From JAVEYA01 sp034003745 (GTDB taxonomy: Bacteria; Bacillota; Peptococcia; DRI-13; PHAD01), in NCBI GenBank assembly GCA_034003745.1, contig JAVEYA010000020.1:1-30750 (forward strand): a stretch of 30,750 bases of DNA. The letters run 5' to 3'. Made by a program: the position numbers and the translations under genes. The notes beneath the pieces are model-generated. The model ran no database searches. It was not told the DNA's origin and saw nothing but the letters and a program-made list of their open reading frames with translations. Below, in pieces: positions 7,863 through 15,870 of this stretch. Position 1 is the stretch's first letter. Each line of letters starts with the position of its first letter.

Positions 7863-9887
7863 TCAATCTCCTTTGAGCATGTCCAGAAATTCCCTTTCCG
7901 AGAGTATCCGCAGATTGGTCTCCACACCCGAACGCAGGAGTTCCTGCGCCTTGTCCAGTTTGGAGCCGGCCTCCGCCCCCGCCAGGAGGTAATCCGTCTT
8001 TTTGCTGACGCTGCCCGATACTTTGGCTCCCAGTCCGGAGAGCATCTGCTCTATTTCCGAGCGGGTATAGTTATTTAAACTGCCGGTGACGACCATCGTC
8101 TTGCCGGAGAAGGGATTGGCCAGTATCTCTTTATTCCGGTATTCCGGCTGAACACCTGCGGCTAAGAGGGCGTCGATGCTTTCCCGGATACGGGCGTCGG
8201 CAAAGAATGTTCTGATCCCGGCGGCGACGATCTCCCCAACCTCGGGGATACGCAGAAGTTCCTCCTCGCCGGCCTGGGCCAGCGCTTCCAGGGACTTAAA
8301 ATGCCGGGCCAGATCCTGCGCTGTTTTCTTGCCCACATGGGGAATGCCCAGCGCATAAATAAAGGCATCCAGCGCAATCTTTTTGCTGTTTTCAATAGCA
8401 GCCAACAAATTGCGGGCTTTCTTCTCCTTGAATTTCTCTAAGGTCAAAAGCTGGGCCTCGGTTAAGCGGTAGAGATCGGAAATCTCCCGCAGATTCAGTT
8501 GCTCAAAAAACTGAAAAGCTGTTTTTTCATTGAATCCCTCGATATTCATGGCTTCCCGGCCGGCAAAGTGAACAATGCTCTTCACCAGCTGGGGTTTGCA
8601 GGAGAGGGTGTTCTCACAGAATAAATGGACTCCGTCGCGCACCAGCCTGGACCGGCAGGAAGGGCATTCCTCCGGCGCCTCAATTTCCCGGCTTCCGGGC
8701 AAAGTGTCCTCCACTACGCCGGTAATCTCCGGAATGACGTCATTGGCCCGGCGCACCAGCACCTCAGCGCCGATCCTCACGCCTTTTCGGGCGATATCAT
8801 CCAGGTTATTCAGCGTCGCCCTTTTAATCGTCACCCCGCCTACGTCTATAGGTTCCAACAGGGCCGTGGGCGTTACCTTTCCGGTGCGCCCGACGTTCCA
8901 TTCCACCTCCAGGAGCCTGGTCTGGGCATCCTGGGGCGCGAACTTATAGGCAATGGCCCAGCGCGGGAATTTAACCGTATATCCCAAGATTTCACGGGTG
9001 CGTAAATCGTTTACGGCCACCACCAGACCGTCGATTTCAAAATCATAATTCTCCCGCTTTGCGTCAACAAGCGTAATTTCCTTGGCCACCTCTTCCAGAC
9101 TGTCATATCTGGGATGATAAGGATGTACCGGGAAACCCTGTTCCTCCAGGAAGATCAGCATTTCCTCATAAGTTTTGAAGATGATTCCTTCATAAAACCC
9201 GATATCATAGAACCAGGCGCTTAAATTCCGGCGGGCGGTTTCTTTGGTATCCAGGTTCCGGAGCGCGCCGGCAGCGCCGTTGCGCAAGTTTTTTAGCGGA
9301 ATGGCCGCTTTTTCGTTATAGGCCCGAAAGGCCTGCTTCGTCAAAAATGCTTCTCCGCGTACTTCGAGGACCGCGGGGCTTTGAATCTTCCGGGGGATCG
9401 TTTTAATGGTTTGCACCTGGGCAAGGATAGCCTCGCCGGTCTCCCCCGTACCCCGGGTAGCTGCCTGTGCCAGGATCCCCTCCGCATAGGTCAGATTGAC
9501 GGTAAGCCCGTCAAATTTCAAGGTAACCAGATAAGACAGGGGCGCAAGCTTTTCTCCGGTGGCAGTTTCGTGCGCCGCCACGGCTTTCTTCAGGCGGTTC
9601 TCCCATTCCGCCAGTTCCGTCTCGTTCTGAGCCTTATCCAGGCTCCACAGCCGGGCCTTATGCGTATGCTTCTTGAATTCAGCCAGGACCGCCCCGCCTA
9701 CTCTTTGCGTAGGGGAATCCGGCAAAACCGCCCCTGTTTCCTCCTCCAAAGCCCGCAGTTCGTCATAGAGCGCGTCATAAGCGGCGTCGCTGACCGTGGC
9801 GTTATCCAGCGTATAGTACTCGTAAGCATACTGATTCAGCTGCTGAATCAGCGCCTGCATCCTGGCAAGCTCAGCTTGTTCCGGCAT
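7863..9887 (-). CDS. ligA: NAD-dependent DNA ligase
   Basis: LigA seals nicks using NAD+ and is essential in replication and repair. The 674 residues show every LigA domain: Ia, adenylation domain with K124 in LKFDG, OB fold, four-cysteine zinc finger (C408, C411, C424, C430), helix-hairpin-helix region (about 440-585), and BRCT (about 592-674). E179 in EVRGEAF and K315 in AIAYKF match conserved catalytic positions. Three usual residues differ. The domain Ia histidine (E. coli H23) aligns with Y25, the glutamate two before the lysine (E113) is T122, and the motif IV lysine (K290) is A291 in IDGLVVAV. From memory, other clostridial LigA proteins share this pattern, so it is probably a functional subfamily. 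RBS AAGGAGG lies 11 nt before the ATG, and pcrA ends 42 bp upstream. Confidence 0.95.
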   Translation of the reverse strand: MPEQAELARMQALIQQLNQYAYEYYTLDNATVSDAAYDALYDELRALEEETGAVLPDSPTQRVGGAVLAEFKKHTHKARLWSLDKAQNETELAEWENRLKKAVAAHETATGEKLAPLSYLVTLKFDGLTVNLTYAEGILAQAATRGTGETGEAILAQVQTIKTIPRKIQSPAVLEVRGEAFLTKQAFRAYNEKAAIPLKNLRNGAAGALRNLDTKETARRNLSAWFYDIGFYEGIIFKTYEEMLIFLEEQGFPVHPYHPRYDSLEEVAKEITLVDAKRENYDFEIDGLVVAVNDLRTREILGYTVKFPRWAIAYKFAPQDAQTRLLEVEWNVGRTGKVTPTALLEPIDVGGVTIKRATLNNLDDIARKGVRIGAEVLVRRANDVIPEITGVVEDTLPGSREIEAPEECPSCRSRLVRDGVHLFCENTLSCKPQLVKSIVHFAGREAMNIEGFNEKTAFQFFEQLNLREISDLYRLTEAQLLTLEKFKEKKARNLLAAIENSKKIALDAFIYALGIPHVGKKTAQDLARHFKSLEALAQAGEEELLRIPEVGEIVAAGIRTFFADARIRESIDALLAAGVQPEYRNKEILANPFSGKTMVVTGSLNNYTRSEIEQMLSGLGAKVSGSVSKKTDYLLAGAEAGSKLDKAQELLRSGVETNLRILSEREFLDMLKGD

Positions 9888-9929
9888 CGGTAATTCTTCC
9901 TCCTTGATCCGGCTTACAGGGGCGCTTAG

Positions 9930-12275
9930 CTAGAGCTTCTTCAGCGGCGCGTACCTGGTCAGCACGGTTTTGATACCTAGTCCGGGAAAGGCTACCGATA
10001 CTTCCGTATCTTCCCCCTGCCCGCGGATCGCGACAATAACCCCCTGGCCCCATTTCTGGTGTTCCACTTTCTCCCCGAGCAGATAATCCGAGCGGTGCGG
10101 GACCGCTTTGACGCCGGACCCGCCGCCCCCCCGGTAAGTTGTCTGGAAAAAGGAGGACTCCCGTTTATATTCTTCCCATAAACCCGGCGGGATTTCTTCC
10201 AGGAAACGTGAAGGGAGATTATAGTTCTTTTTGCCGAAAAGGTTACGCTGCTTGGCGTAAATCAGGAAAAGCCGTTCCCGGGCCCGGGTCAGCGCTACAT
10301 AGCAGAGGCGCCGCTCTTCCTCCAGGTCATCGTCAAGGAGGGAGCGCGCATGCGGGAAAATGCCCTCCTCCAGCCCGGCCAGAAAGATATTTTTAAACTC
10401 CAGCCCTTTAGCCATATGCATCGTCATGACCACCACCGCATCGGCCCCTTCCTCGTAGCTGTCCAAATCGGAAACCAAAGAGACCTGGCTTAAGAAGTCG
10501 CTCAAAGAGGGCTCCTCCGCCCGCTCATCATAATCCGTCGTTACCGTCAGGAATTCCGCGATATTCTCCAGACGGCCCTGGGCCTCAATGGTATTTTCCT
10601 TTTCCAGTACTTCCAGGTATCCGCTATGCTGCAACAGTTCCCGGGTCAGGGCGGTTACGGACAGCGTCGTGGCCTGCGCACGCAGCGCCTCTACCAGCTG
10701 CATAAACGCGGCGGCGCCTTTCATGGCTTTGCCGGTATTGTCCTGCGCGGGAAAGGCCTGAAGGGCCGCGTACATGCTTAAACCCTGTTCCGCGGCATAA
10801 TCTTCAATCTTCTGAAGCGTGGCTTCGCCGACGCCCCGGCGGGGTACATTGATGACGCGCCGCAGGCTTAAGGCGTCGCTGGGATTAACAATGAGCTTCA
10901 AATAGGCCAGGATATCTTTAATTTCCATCCGTTCATAGAATTTCTGGCCGCCGAAGATACGGTAAGGGATGCCCACCTTCATGAACCGCTCCTCCAGCGC
11001 TCTGGTCTGGGCATTGGTCCGGATTAAGACGGCGTTATCCTGGTAACGGTTGCCCGCATTGAGCAATTCATTGATTTTCTCGCTGATAAAGCGGGCTTCA
11101 TCCTGTTCGTCCTCGGCCCGGTATTGGAGCAACAGCTCGCCCTCAGGATTTTCGGTCCATAAGGTTTTCTTTTTACGGCCTGCGTTATGCCGGATTACGC
11201 CATTGGCGGCTTCCAGAATACGCTGGGTGGAGCGGTAGTTGCACTCCAGCTTGATCAGGCAGGCTTGGGGAAAGTCGCGCTCAAATTCCAGAATATTGCG
11301 GATATCAGCCTGCCGGAAACCATAGATGGACTGGTCATCATCGCCCACCACAAAAAGATTGCCGTGTCCGGCGGCCAGCAGGCTGACCAGCCTGTACTGG
11401 GCGTGATTGGTGTCCTGGTATTCATCCACCATAATATATTGGAAGCGGCTGCGGTATTTCTCCAACACCTCCGGGTGTTCCGTGAAGAGCTTCACCGTCA
11501 GCGTGATCAGGTCGTCAAAATCCAGCGCGTTATTGGCCTGCAGTTCTTTCTGGTAGAGCGCGTAGACTTTTGCGCCCTTTTCCTGCCAATAATCCAGCGG
11601 CATTTTCTGGACGTCCTGGGGACTTTTCAATTCGCATTTATAGCGGCTGATCAAAGAAGACAGCGCCCGCGGGGCAAATTTCTTGTCATCGAGATTCAGC
11701 TGCGCCAGAACCTTCCTGATAACCAGCAAATGGTCGGCATCGTCATAAATCGTAAAATCGGACGTATAGCCTAAGGCGGTGATTTCCCGGCGCAGGATGC
11801 GCACACAGGCCTTATGGAAGGTCATCACCCACATTTCCCGGATAGCCGGGCCCACCAGCGCTTCCAGCCGGGAAGTCATCTCTTCGGCCGCCTTGTTGGT
11901 AAAGGTAATAGCCAAAATAAAACGGGGGTTCACGCCATCCTGTCCGATCAGGCGCATTAGCCGAAGGGGCAGCGGGCTGAGCCGCTTTCCGTCCTTTTGA
12001 GCCAGCCACTTCTCCATCTCCGTCAAATCTTCTGCCGTCAACCCTAAGGGCAGACGGGGCTTGGGATTGAATTCCGGCCCGAACAGGTATAAATGCAGAA
12101 TCCGGTTCACCATGGCCAGCGTCTTGCCTGAGCCGGCTCCGGCCAGGCACAGTACAGCCCCGGCGCCGGTTTCCACAGCTTTGTATTGCTCCTGGTTCAG
12201 ATGAGAAAAAAGTTTTTGGCGAATTCTTTCGCGAAGCCGGTAATATTCTTGCTGCAATTCCATGTTGTGCGTCAC
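9930..12275 (-). CDS. pcrA: ATP-dependent DNA helicase PcrA/UvrD
   Basis: This superfamily 1A 3'-5' helicase acts in repair, rolling-circle replication and clearing of RecA or RNA polymerase. The 781 residues carry all motifs: AGAGSGKT (45-52), ITFTNKAAEEM (Ia), DEYQDTN (II), VVGDDDQSIYGFRQAD (III), NYRS (IV), MHMAKGLEF (V) and YVALTRARERLF (VI). A Tudor-like C-terminal domain (about 733-781, GEKVEHQKWGQGVIVAI) is the RNA polymerase-binding module in PcrA. Between motifs I and Ia there are about 47 extra residues (roughly 66-112) compared with E. coli UvrD. The start is GTG at 12275, 6 nt after AGAGAGGA; an ATG four codons in is too far from it. The gene heads the pcrA-ligA-gatCAB cluster. 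Confidence 0.96.
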   Translation of the reverse strand: MTHNMELQQEYYRLRERIRQKLFSHLNQEQYKAVETGAGAVLCLAGAGSGKTLAMVNRILHLYLFGPEFNPKPRLPLGLTAEDLTEMEKWLAQKDGKRLSPLPLRLMRLIGQDGVNPRFILAITFTNKAAEEMTSRLEALVGPAIREMWVMTFHKACVRILRREITALGYTSDFTIYDDADHLLVIRKVLAQLNLDDKKFAPRALSSLISRYKCELKSPQDVQKMPLDYWQEKGAKVYALYQKELQANNALDFDDLITLTVKLFTEHPEVLEKYRSRFQYIMVDEYQDTNHAQYRLVSLLAAGHGNLFVVGDDDQSIYGFRQADIRNILEFERDFPQACLIKLECNYRSTQRILEAANGVIRHNAGRKKKTLWTENPEGELLLQYRAEDEQDEARFISEKINELLNAGNRYQDNAVLIRTNAQTRALEERFMKVGIPYRIFGGQKFYERMEIKDILAYLKLIVNPSDALSLRRVINVPRRGVGEATLQKIEDYAAEQGLSMYAALQAFPAQDNTGKAMKGAAAFMQLVEALRAQATTLSVTALTRELLQHSGYLEVLEKENTIEAQGRLENIAEFLTVTTDYDERAEEPSLSDFLSQVSLVSDLDSYEEGADAVVVMTMHMAKGLEFKNIFLAGLEEGIFPHARSLLDDDLEEERRLCYVALTRARERLFLIYAKQRNLFGKKNYNLPSRFLEEIPPGLWEEYKRESSFFQTTYRGGGGSGVKAVPHRSDYLLGEKVEHQKWGQGVIVAIRGQGEDTEVSVAFPGLGIKTVLTRYAPLKKL

Positions 12276-12294
12276 GGCTGGTCCTCTCTTTTCC

Positions 12295-12330
12295 GACTAC
12301 ATTAAGTCTTCTTCAGTGATCGGTGTAGTC
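12295..12330. repeat. Inverted repeat GACTACA...TGTAGTC upstream of pcrA
   Basis: Perfect 7-nt arms (12295-12301 and 12324-12330) are separated by 22 nt and end about 20 bp before the pcrA GTG. On the minus strand GACTTAATG also occurs twice in the vicinity (about 12299-12307 and 12344-12352). This could fold in the pcrA leader or bind a protein. It does not resemble a Firmicute LexA box. Confidence 0.35.
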
Positions 12331-12489
12331 TAATACTGTATTGCATTAAGTCGTATTCAAGGTTTATCCAAGGTCTATTTTATCAAATAAATGCGCCCGG
12401 GGAAAAAAATTCCTCAAATTTTGCGTATATAAAAAAAAGAAGCTGGACACAACTAGTAGTGAACAACTCCTCTTATCTCCTCCACTTTA

Positions 12490-12520
12490 TGGGCCTGGAT
12501 TTTCCGGGCCCACTTTTTTT
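12490..12520 (+). terminator. Terminator facing against the gene direction
   Basis: TGGGCCTGGA / TCCGGGCCCA forms a 10-bp stem (one G-T pair) with a TTT loop at 12490-12512. On the plus strand it is followed by C and seven Ts (12514-12520). On the minus strand, the direction of both flanking genes, it has no T-run after it. It may block antisense transcription into hisIE, end a short plus-strand RNA, or act partly in both directions. Confidence 0.7.
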
Positions 12521-12523
12521 ATG

Positions 12524-13168
12524 CTATTTTTGCGGCTCCTGATGACGTCCGGCTAATTCCGCCCAGATTTCCGTCAGCTCGATGTTCTGCTCCCGCAATA
12601 AAACGAGCAGATGATAAAAGAGATCCGCTGTTTCGTAAACAACTTCCTCCTTCTTGCCGCCTTTGGCAGCAATGACCACTTCCGTTGCTTCCTCGCCTAC
12701 TTTTTTTAAAATCTTATCCAGGCCTTTTTCAAAAAGATAGGTGGTATAGGAACCTTCCGGCAGCTCTTTTTGACGTTCCTGCACGATTTTGGATAAGCGG
12801 GACAAGACCGCCCAATCTAAAGATACTGCTTCTCCTGTAACAAACAGCTCCCGGCTGAAACAGGAATAGGTCCCTTCATGACAGGCCGCGCCGGTCTGAT
12901 GGACCTGCAGGAGCAACGTATCGGCGTCGCAGTCATAATAAATAGCGGCCACCTTCTGGATATGGCCGGAGGTCTCGCCCTTGGGCCATAGTTCCTGCCG
13001 GCTCCGGCTGTAAAACCAGGTACGGCCGTCGGCTAAGGTCTTTTCCAGCGACTCTTTATTCATATAAGCCAGCATCAGCACCGTCCCGCTGTCCACATCC
13101 TGGACAATGGCGGGAATCAGTCCATTGGCGTCATATTTCAAGGCGTCCAGATTCTCCGGAGTAATCAT
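12524..13168 (-). CDS. hisIE: Bifunctional phosphoribosyl-AMP cyclohydrolase / phosphoribosyl-ATP pyrophosphatase
   Basis: This enzyme carries out steps 2 and 3 of histidine synthesis. The 214 residues split into two domains. HisI (about 1-110) has the metal-binding DCDAD (79-83) and a TGAACHEGTYSCF zinc region (C96, C103). HisE (about 120-214) has the KVGEEATEVVIAAK and ETADLFYHLLVLL helices of the all-alpha NTP pyrophosphatase fold. The fused form is common in Firmicutes. The gene overlaps hisF by 4 bp (ATGA) and is last in the operon. Confidence 0.96.
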   Translation of the reverse strand: MITPENLDALKYDANGLIPAIVQDVDSGTVLMLAYMNKESLEKTLADGRTWFYSRSRQELWPKGETSGHIQKVAAIYYDCDADTLLLQVHQTGAACHEGTYSCFSRELFVTGEAVSLDWAVLSRLSKIVQERQKELPEGSYTTYLFEKGLDKILKKVGEEATEVVIAAKGGKKEEVVYETADLFYHLLVLLREQNIELTEIWAELAGRHQEPQK

Positions 13169-13923
13169 TGCCGGACGAGGACCCCCTTTTCTTTCAGATA
13201 CGCTTTTACTTCAGCAATACTGATTTCGCCGAAATGAAAGACGGAGGCAGCTAATAAGGCATCCGCCTCACCGATCGCTGCACCTTCATAAAAATGCTCT
13301 TTTTGGCCCACGCCGCCCGAGGCGATAATCGGTATGCCCACCGCGCGGCTGACTGCCCGGGTCAGTTCCAAATCATAACCCTCTTTGGTGCCGTCCCGGT
13401 CCATGCTGGTCAAAAGGATTTCTCCCGCCCCCAGGCTTTCCGCCTGCCGGACCCACTCTAAAACATCCCTTCCGGTGGGCGTCCGGCCGCCATGGGTATA
13501 GACTTCCCATTTGCCCTCGCCCACTTTGCGGGCATCCACCGCGACAACAATGCACTGATTGCCGAAGTGCTCGGCTCCTTCTTTGATAATCTCCGGATTC
13601 TGCACAGCCGCCGTATTGAGCGAGACTTTATCCGCGCCGGCTTTCAAGATGCGGCGCATATCATCGAGGGTACGGATACCCCCGCCCACGGTAAAAGGGA
13701 TAAAGACCCCGCCGGCCACCCGGCTGACCACGTCCAGCATGATGTCCCTGTATTCGGCGGAAGCTGTGATGTCCAGAAAGACCAGCTCATCAGCGCCGGC
13801 CTGACCATAAAAAGCAGCCAGTTCCACCGGGTCTCCGGCGTCCTTTAAATCTAAAAATTTCGTTCCCTTGACCACCCGGCCTTTTTCCACGTCCAGGCAA
13901 GGTACGATTCTCTTCGCCAACAT
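13165..13923 (-). CDS. hisF: Imidazole glycerol phosphate synthase cyclase subunit
   Basis: HisF is the TIM-barrel cyclase half of IGP synthase. It takes ammonia from HisH to make imidazole glycerol phosphate and AICAR. The 252 residues are full length, with catalytic aspartates at D11 (CLDV) and D130 (VVAVDAR). The phosphate-binding loops TVGGGIR and IIASGGVG are present. The ATG at 13923 follows GGAGGG with 6 nt spacing, and hisA ends 2 bp upstream, so coupling is tight. AICAR returns to purine synthesis. Confidence 0.97.
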   Translation of the reverse strand: MLAKRIVPCLDVEKGRVVKGTKFLDLKDAGDPVELAAFYGQAGADELVFLDITASAEYRDIMLDVVSRVAGGVFIPFTVGGGIRTLDDMRRILKAGADKVSLNTAAVQNPEIIKEGAEHFGNQCIVVAVDARKVGEGKWEVYTHGGRTPTGRDVLEWVRQAESLGAGEILLTSMDRDGTKEGYDLELTRAVSRAVGIPIIASGGVGQKEHFYEGAAIGEADALLAASVFHFGEISIAEVKAYLKEKGVLVRQ

Positions 13924-13925
13924 CT

Positions 13926-14651
13926 TCAGCCCTCCATAACCGCGAGCGCTTCTTTTAAGGAAATGGCGCCTGAATACAGCGCTTTCCCCATAATAACGCC
14001 TTCCACACCGTAAGGTTTCAGTTCTTTTAAAGCCCGTAAATCCGCAAGGCTGGAAACCCCCCCTGAGGCAATCACCTTCAGTCCGGAAGTTTCAGCCAGC
14101 TTTTGGGTCGCTTCCAGATTGGGACCCCGCAGTGTCCCGTCCCTTCTGGTATCGGTAAAGATTACCCGTTTGACGCCCAAGCGGCTAATTTCCGCGGCTA
14201 GTTTCTCCACCGTCGTTTCCACCGTGGCTTCCCAGCCTTCAATAGCCACCAGGCCGTCCCGGCCGTCAATGCCCACCACGATATGGTCCCCGTATTCCTT
14301 ACAACATTGTAAAACCAGCTCCGGGGATAATATGGCAGCCGTCCCCAGAATGACCCGGTCCACACCCATCTGTAAAAGGCTTTCAACCACTTCCATGGAA
14401 CGAATGCCGCCGCCCAGCTGCAACGGTATTTTCACCGTTCGCAGGATCTCTTTGATGACATCCAGATTGCGCGGCATACCCGTAAAAGCGCCGTCCAAAT
14501 CGACCACATGCAGCCGAGGCGCACCCAGCTCTTCCCAGCGTCTGGCCATTTCCACCGGTTCATCGGAGTAAATTGTCTCTGTGCCCGGATCTCCCTGCAC
14601 CAGGCGGACACAGCGGCCGTCACGCAAATCAATAGCCGGTATAACCTCCAT
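13926..14651 (-). CDS. hisA: ProFAR isomerase
   Basis: HisA opens the ribose ring of ProFAR to PRFAR by an Amadori rearrangement. The 241-residue half-barrel duplication is homologous to HisF and has the catalytic aspartates D8 (PAIDLRDG) and D129 (VVGIDGRDG). The phosphate-binding glycines are LGGGIR and IASGGVSS. It overlaps the end of hisH by 23 bp, so its RBS (GGGGAG about 12 nt before the ATG) lies inside hisH. Confidence 0.97.
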   Translation of the reverse strand: MEVIPAIDLRDGRCVRLVQGDPGTETIYSDEPVEMARRWEELGAPRLHVVDLDGAFTGMPRNLDVIKEILRTVKIPLQLGGGIRSMEVVESLLQMGVDRVILGTAAILSPELVLQCCKEYGDHIVVGIDGRDGLVAIEGWEATVETTVEKLAAEISRLGVKRVIFTDTRRDGTLRGPNLEATQKLAETSGLKVIASGGVSSLADLRALKELKPYGVEGVIMGKALYSGAISLKEALAVMEG

Positions 14652-15258
14652 CTCTTACCATCTCCCCAAAATTCTTTAGCAGTTTTAGTCCGACCCGGTT
14701 CGATTTTTCCGGATGAAATTGGACTCCCACGATGTTATTTAAACATACCATGGCAGGAAATTCTACTCCATAATTTGTTGTCGCCATAATATTTCTAAAA
14801 TCGCACTCGGTAGCATAATAGGAGTGAACGAAATAGACGTAGCTGCCCGAAGGAATTCCTTTTAAATAGGGGTGCGGGTCGCGCACCTTCAAGGTATTCC
14901 AGCCCATATGCGGTACTTTCTGTCCCGGCGGGAAACGTACGATCCGCCCTTGCATGAGACCCAGGCCCTGTTGCAGGCCGTGTTCCTCACTCTCTTCGAA
15001 CAAAAGCTGCATACCCAGACAAATTCCTAAAAAAGGCGTCCCCCGCTCGCAAACTTCATAAATGGTCGAAATCAGCCGGTATTTCTCTAGGTTTTCCATG
15101 CCTTTGGCAAAAGCGCCCACCCCCGGCAGCACTACAGCCTGCGCCGAGAGGATCATCTCCCGGCCGCGGGTCAGGACCGGCTCCAGTCCGGCCTCTTTCA
15201 GGCCCTGCATTACACTGGCAAGGTTCCCCATATTGTAATCGATGACGGCAACTTTCAC
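14629..15258 (-). CDS. hisH: Imidazole glycerol phosphate synthase glutamine amidotransferase subunit
   Basis: HisH is the class I glutaminase partner of HisF. The 209 residues carry the triad C80 (GICLGMQ), H182 and E184 (VQFHPEKS), and the oxyanion strand PGVGAF. The start is GTG at 15258, directly after the hisB stop with no gap, and AAGGGGGTC lies upstream. Its 3' end overlaps hisA by 23 bp. Confidence 0.97.
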   Translation of the reverse strand: MKVAVIDYNMGNLASVMQGLKEAGLEPVLTRGREMILSAQAVVLPGVGAFAKGMENLEKYRLISTIYEVCERGTPFLGICLGMQLLFEESEEHGLQQGLGLMQGRIVRFPPGQKVPHMGWNTLKVRDPHPYLKGIPSGSYVYFVHSYYATECDFRNIMATTNYGVEFPAMVCLNNIVGVQFHPEKSNRVGLKLLKNFGEMVRDGGYTGY

Positions 15259-15837
15259 TTATAAGACCCCCTTGGAAGAAGGAATCCCGCCGCCGGAAAT
15301 TTCAGCCGCCGCTTTAAGCGCCCGGCCCATCCCCTTAAACACCGCTTCGGCCACGTGATGCGAATTGAGACCTGCCATTTGCTTCAGGTGAATGGTGATT
15401 TTCGCGGTATTGGCAAAGGCGAGCCAGAATTCCCGTACCAGTTCCGTATCAAATTCCCCGATTTTCTCGCAAGTGAACTCAATTTCAAAATATAGGCCCG
15501 GCCGCCCGCTGATATCCACGGCGCAAAGCACAAGCGCCTCATCCATCGGCAAAAAGAGCGAGGCGTAGCGGCTGATTCCGGCTTTGTCGCCCAAGGCCCT
15601 AAGATATGCTTCACCCAGGCACAGCCCGAGATCTTCCACGGTATGATGAAAGTCGACCCCGGTATCCCCGGAGGCCTGGAGAGTCAAACCAAAGCCGCTG
15701 TGTTTGCAAAACAGGGTGAGCATATGGTCGAAAAAGCCGATCCCGCTTTTTCCCTGTAAAGCGCCGTCTCCCTCCAGAGATAATTCCAGATTGATATCTG
15801 TCTCGTTGGTGGATCGGACGACAGAACCTTTTCGCAT
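15259..15837 (-). CDS. hisB: Imidazoleglycerol-phosphate dehydratase
   Basis: HisB dehydrates IGP to imidazole acetol phosphate. The protein is monofunctional, 192 residues, with paired metal-binding motifs DHML, DFHHTVEDLG and NSHHVAEAVFKG. The start at 15837 is preferred because GGAGG sits 7 nt before it. An ATG five codons upstream (15852) would overlap that RBS. It lacks the phosphatase domain of the E. coli fusion, so histidinol phosphatase must be encoded elsewhere. Confidence 0.96.
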   Translation of the reverse strand: MRKGSVVRSTNETDINLELSLEGDGALQGKSGIGFFDHMLTLFCKHSGFGLTLQASGDTGVDFHHTVEDLGLCLGEAYLRALGDKAGISRYASLFLPMDEALVLCAVDISGRPGLYFEIEFTCEKIGEFDTELVREFWLAFANTAKITIHLKQMAGLNSHHVAEAVFKGMGRALKAAAEISGGGIPSSKGVL

Positions 15838-15870
15838 GCTGTAACCTCCCATACTATCAAATCATGCCTG

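Larger units (their letters stand above)
12276..12523. other. pcrA upstream region, A+T-rich intergenic
   Basis: This 248-bp gap lies between hisIE (stop at 12524) and pcrA. On the minus strand it should carry the pcrA promoter. The best candidates (TTGAAT or TTGGAT followed by TAATGC- or TATTAG-like hexamers) are weak, so I do not call one. It also holds a perfect palindrome AATACTGTATT (12332-12342), an inverted repeat just before pcrA, and a hairpin with a T-run facing the plus strand at its right end. No gene is convincing in either direction. Confidence 0.5.

Noticed and set aside
12276..12480. LexA (SOS) box in front of pcrA
   Set aside because: No GAAC-N4-GTTC core is present. The dyads there have different sequence.
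12340..12480. Small minus-strand frame beginning TTG after GAGGAG (about 27 codons)
   Set aside because: The RBS touches the start codon, and the peptide is low in complexity with no sign of selection.
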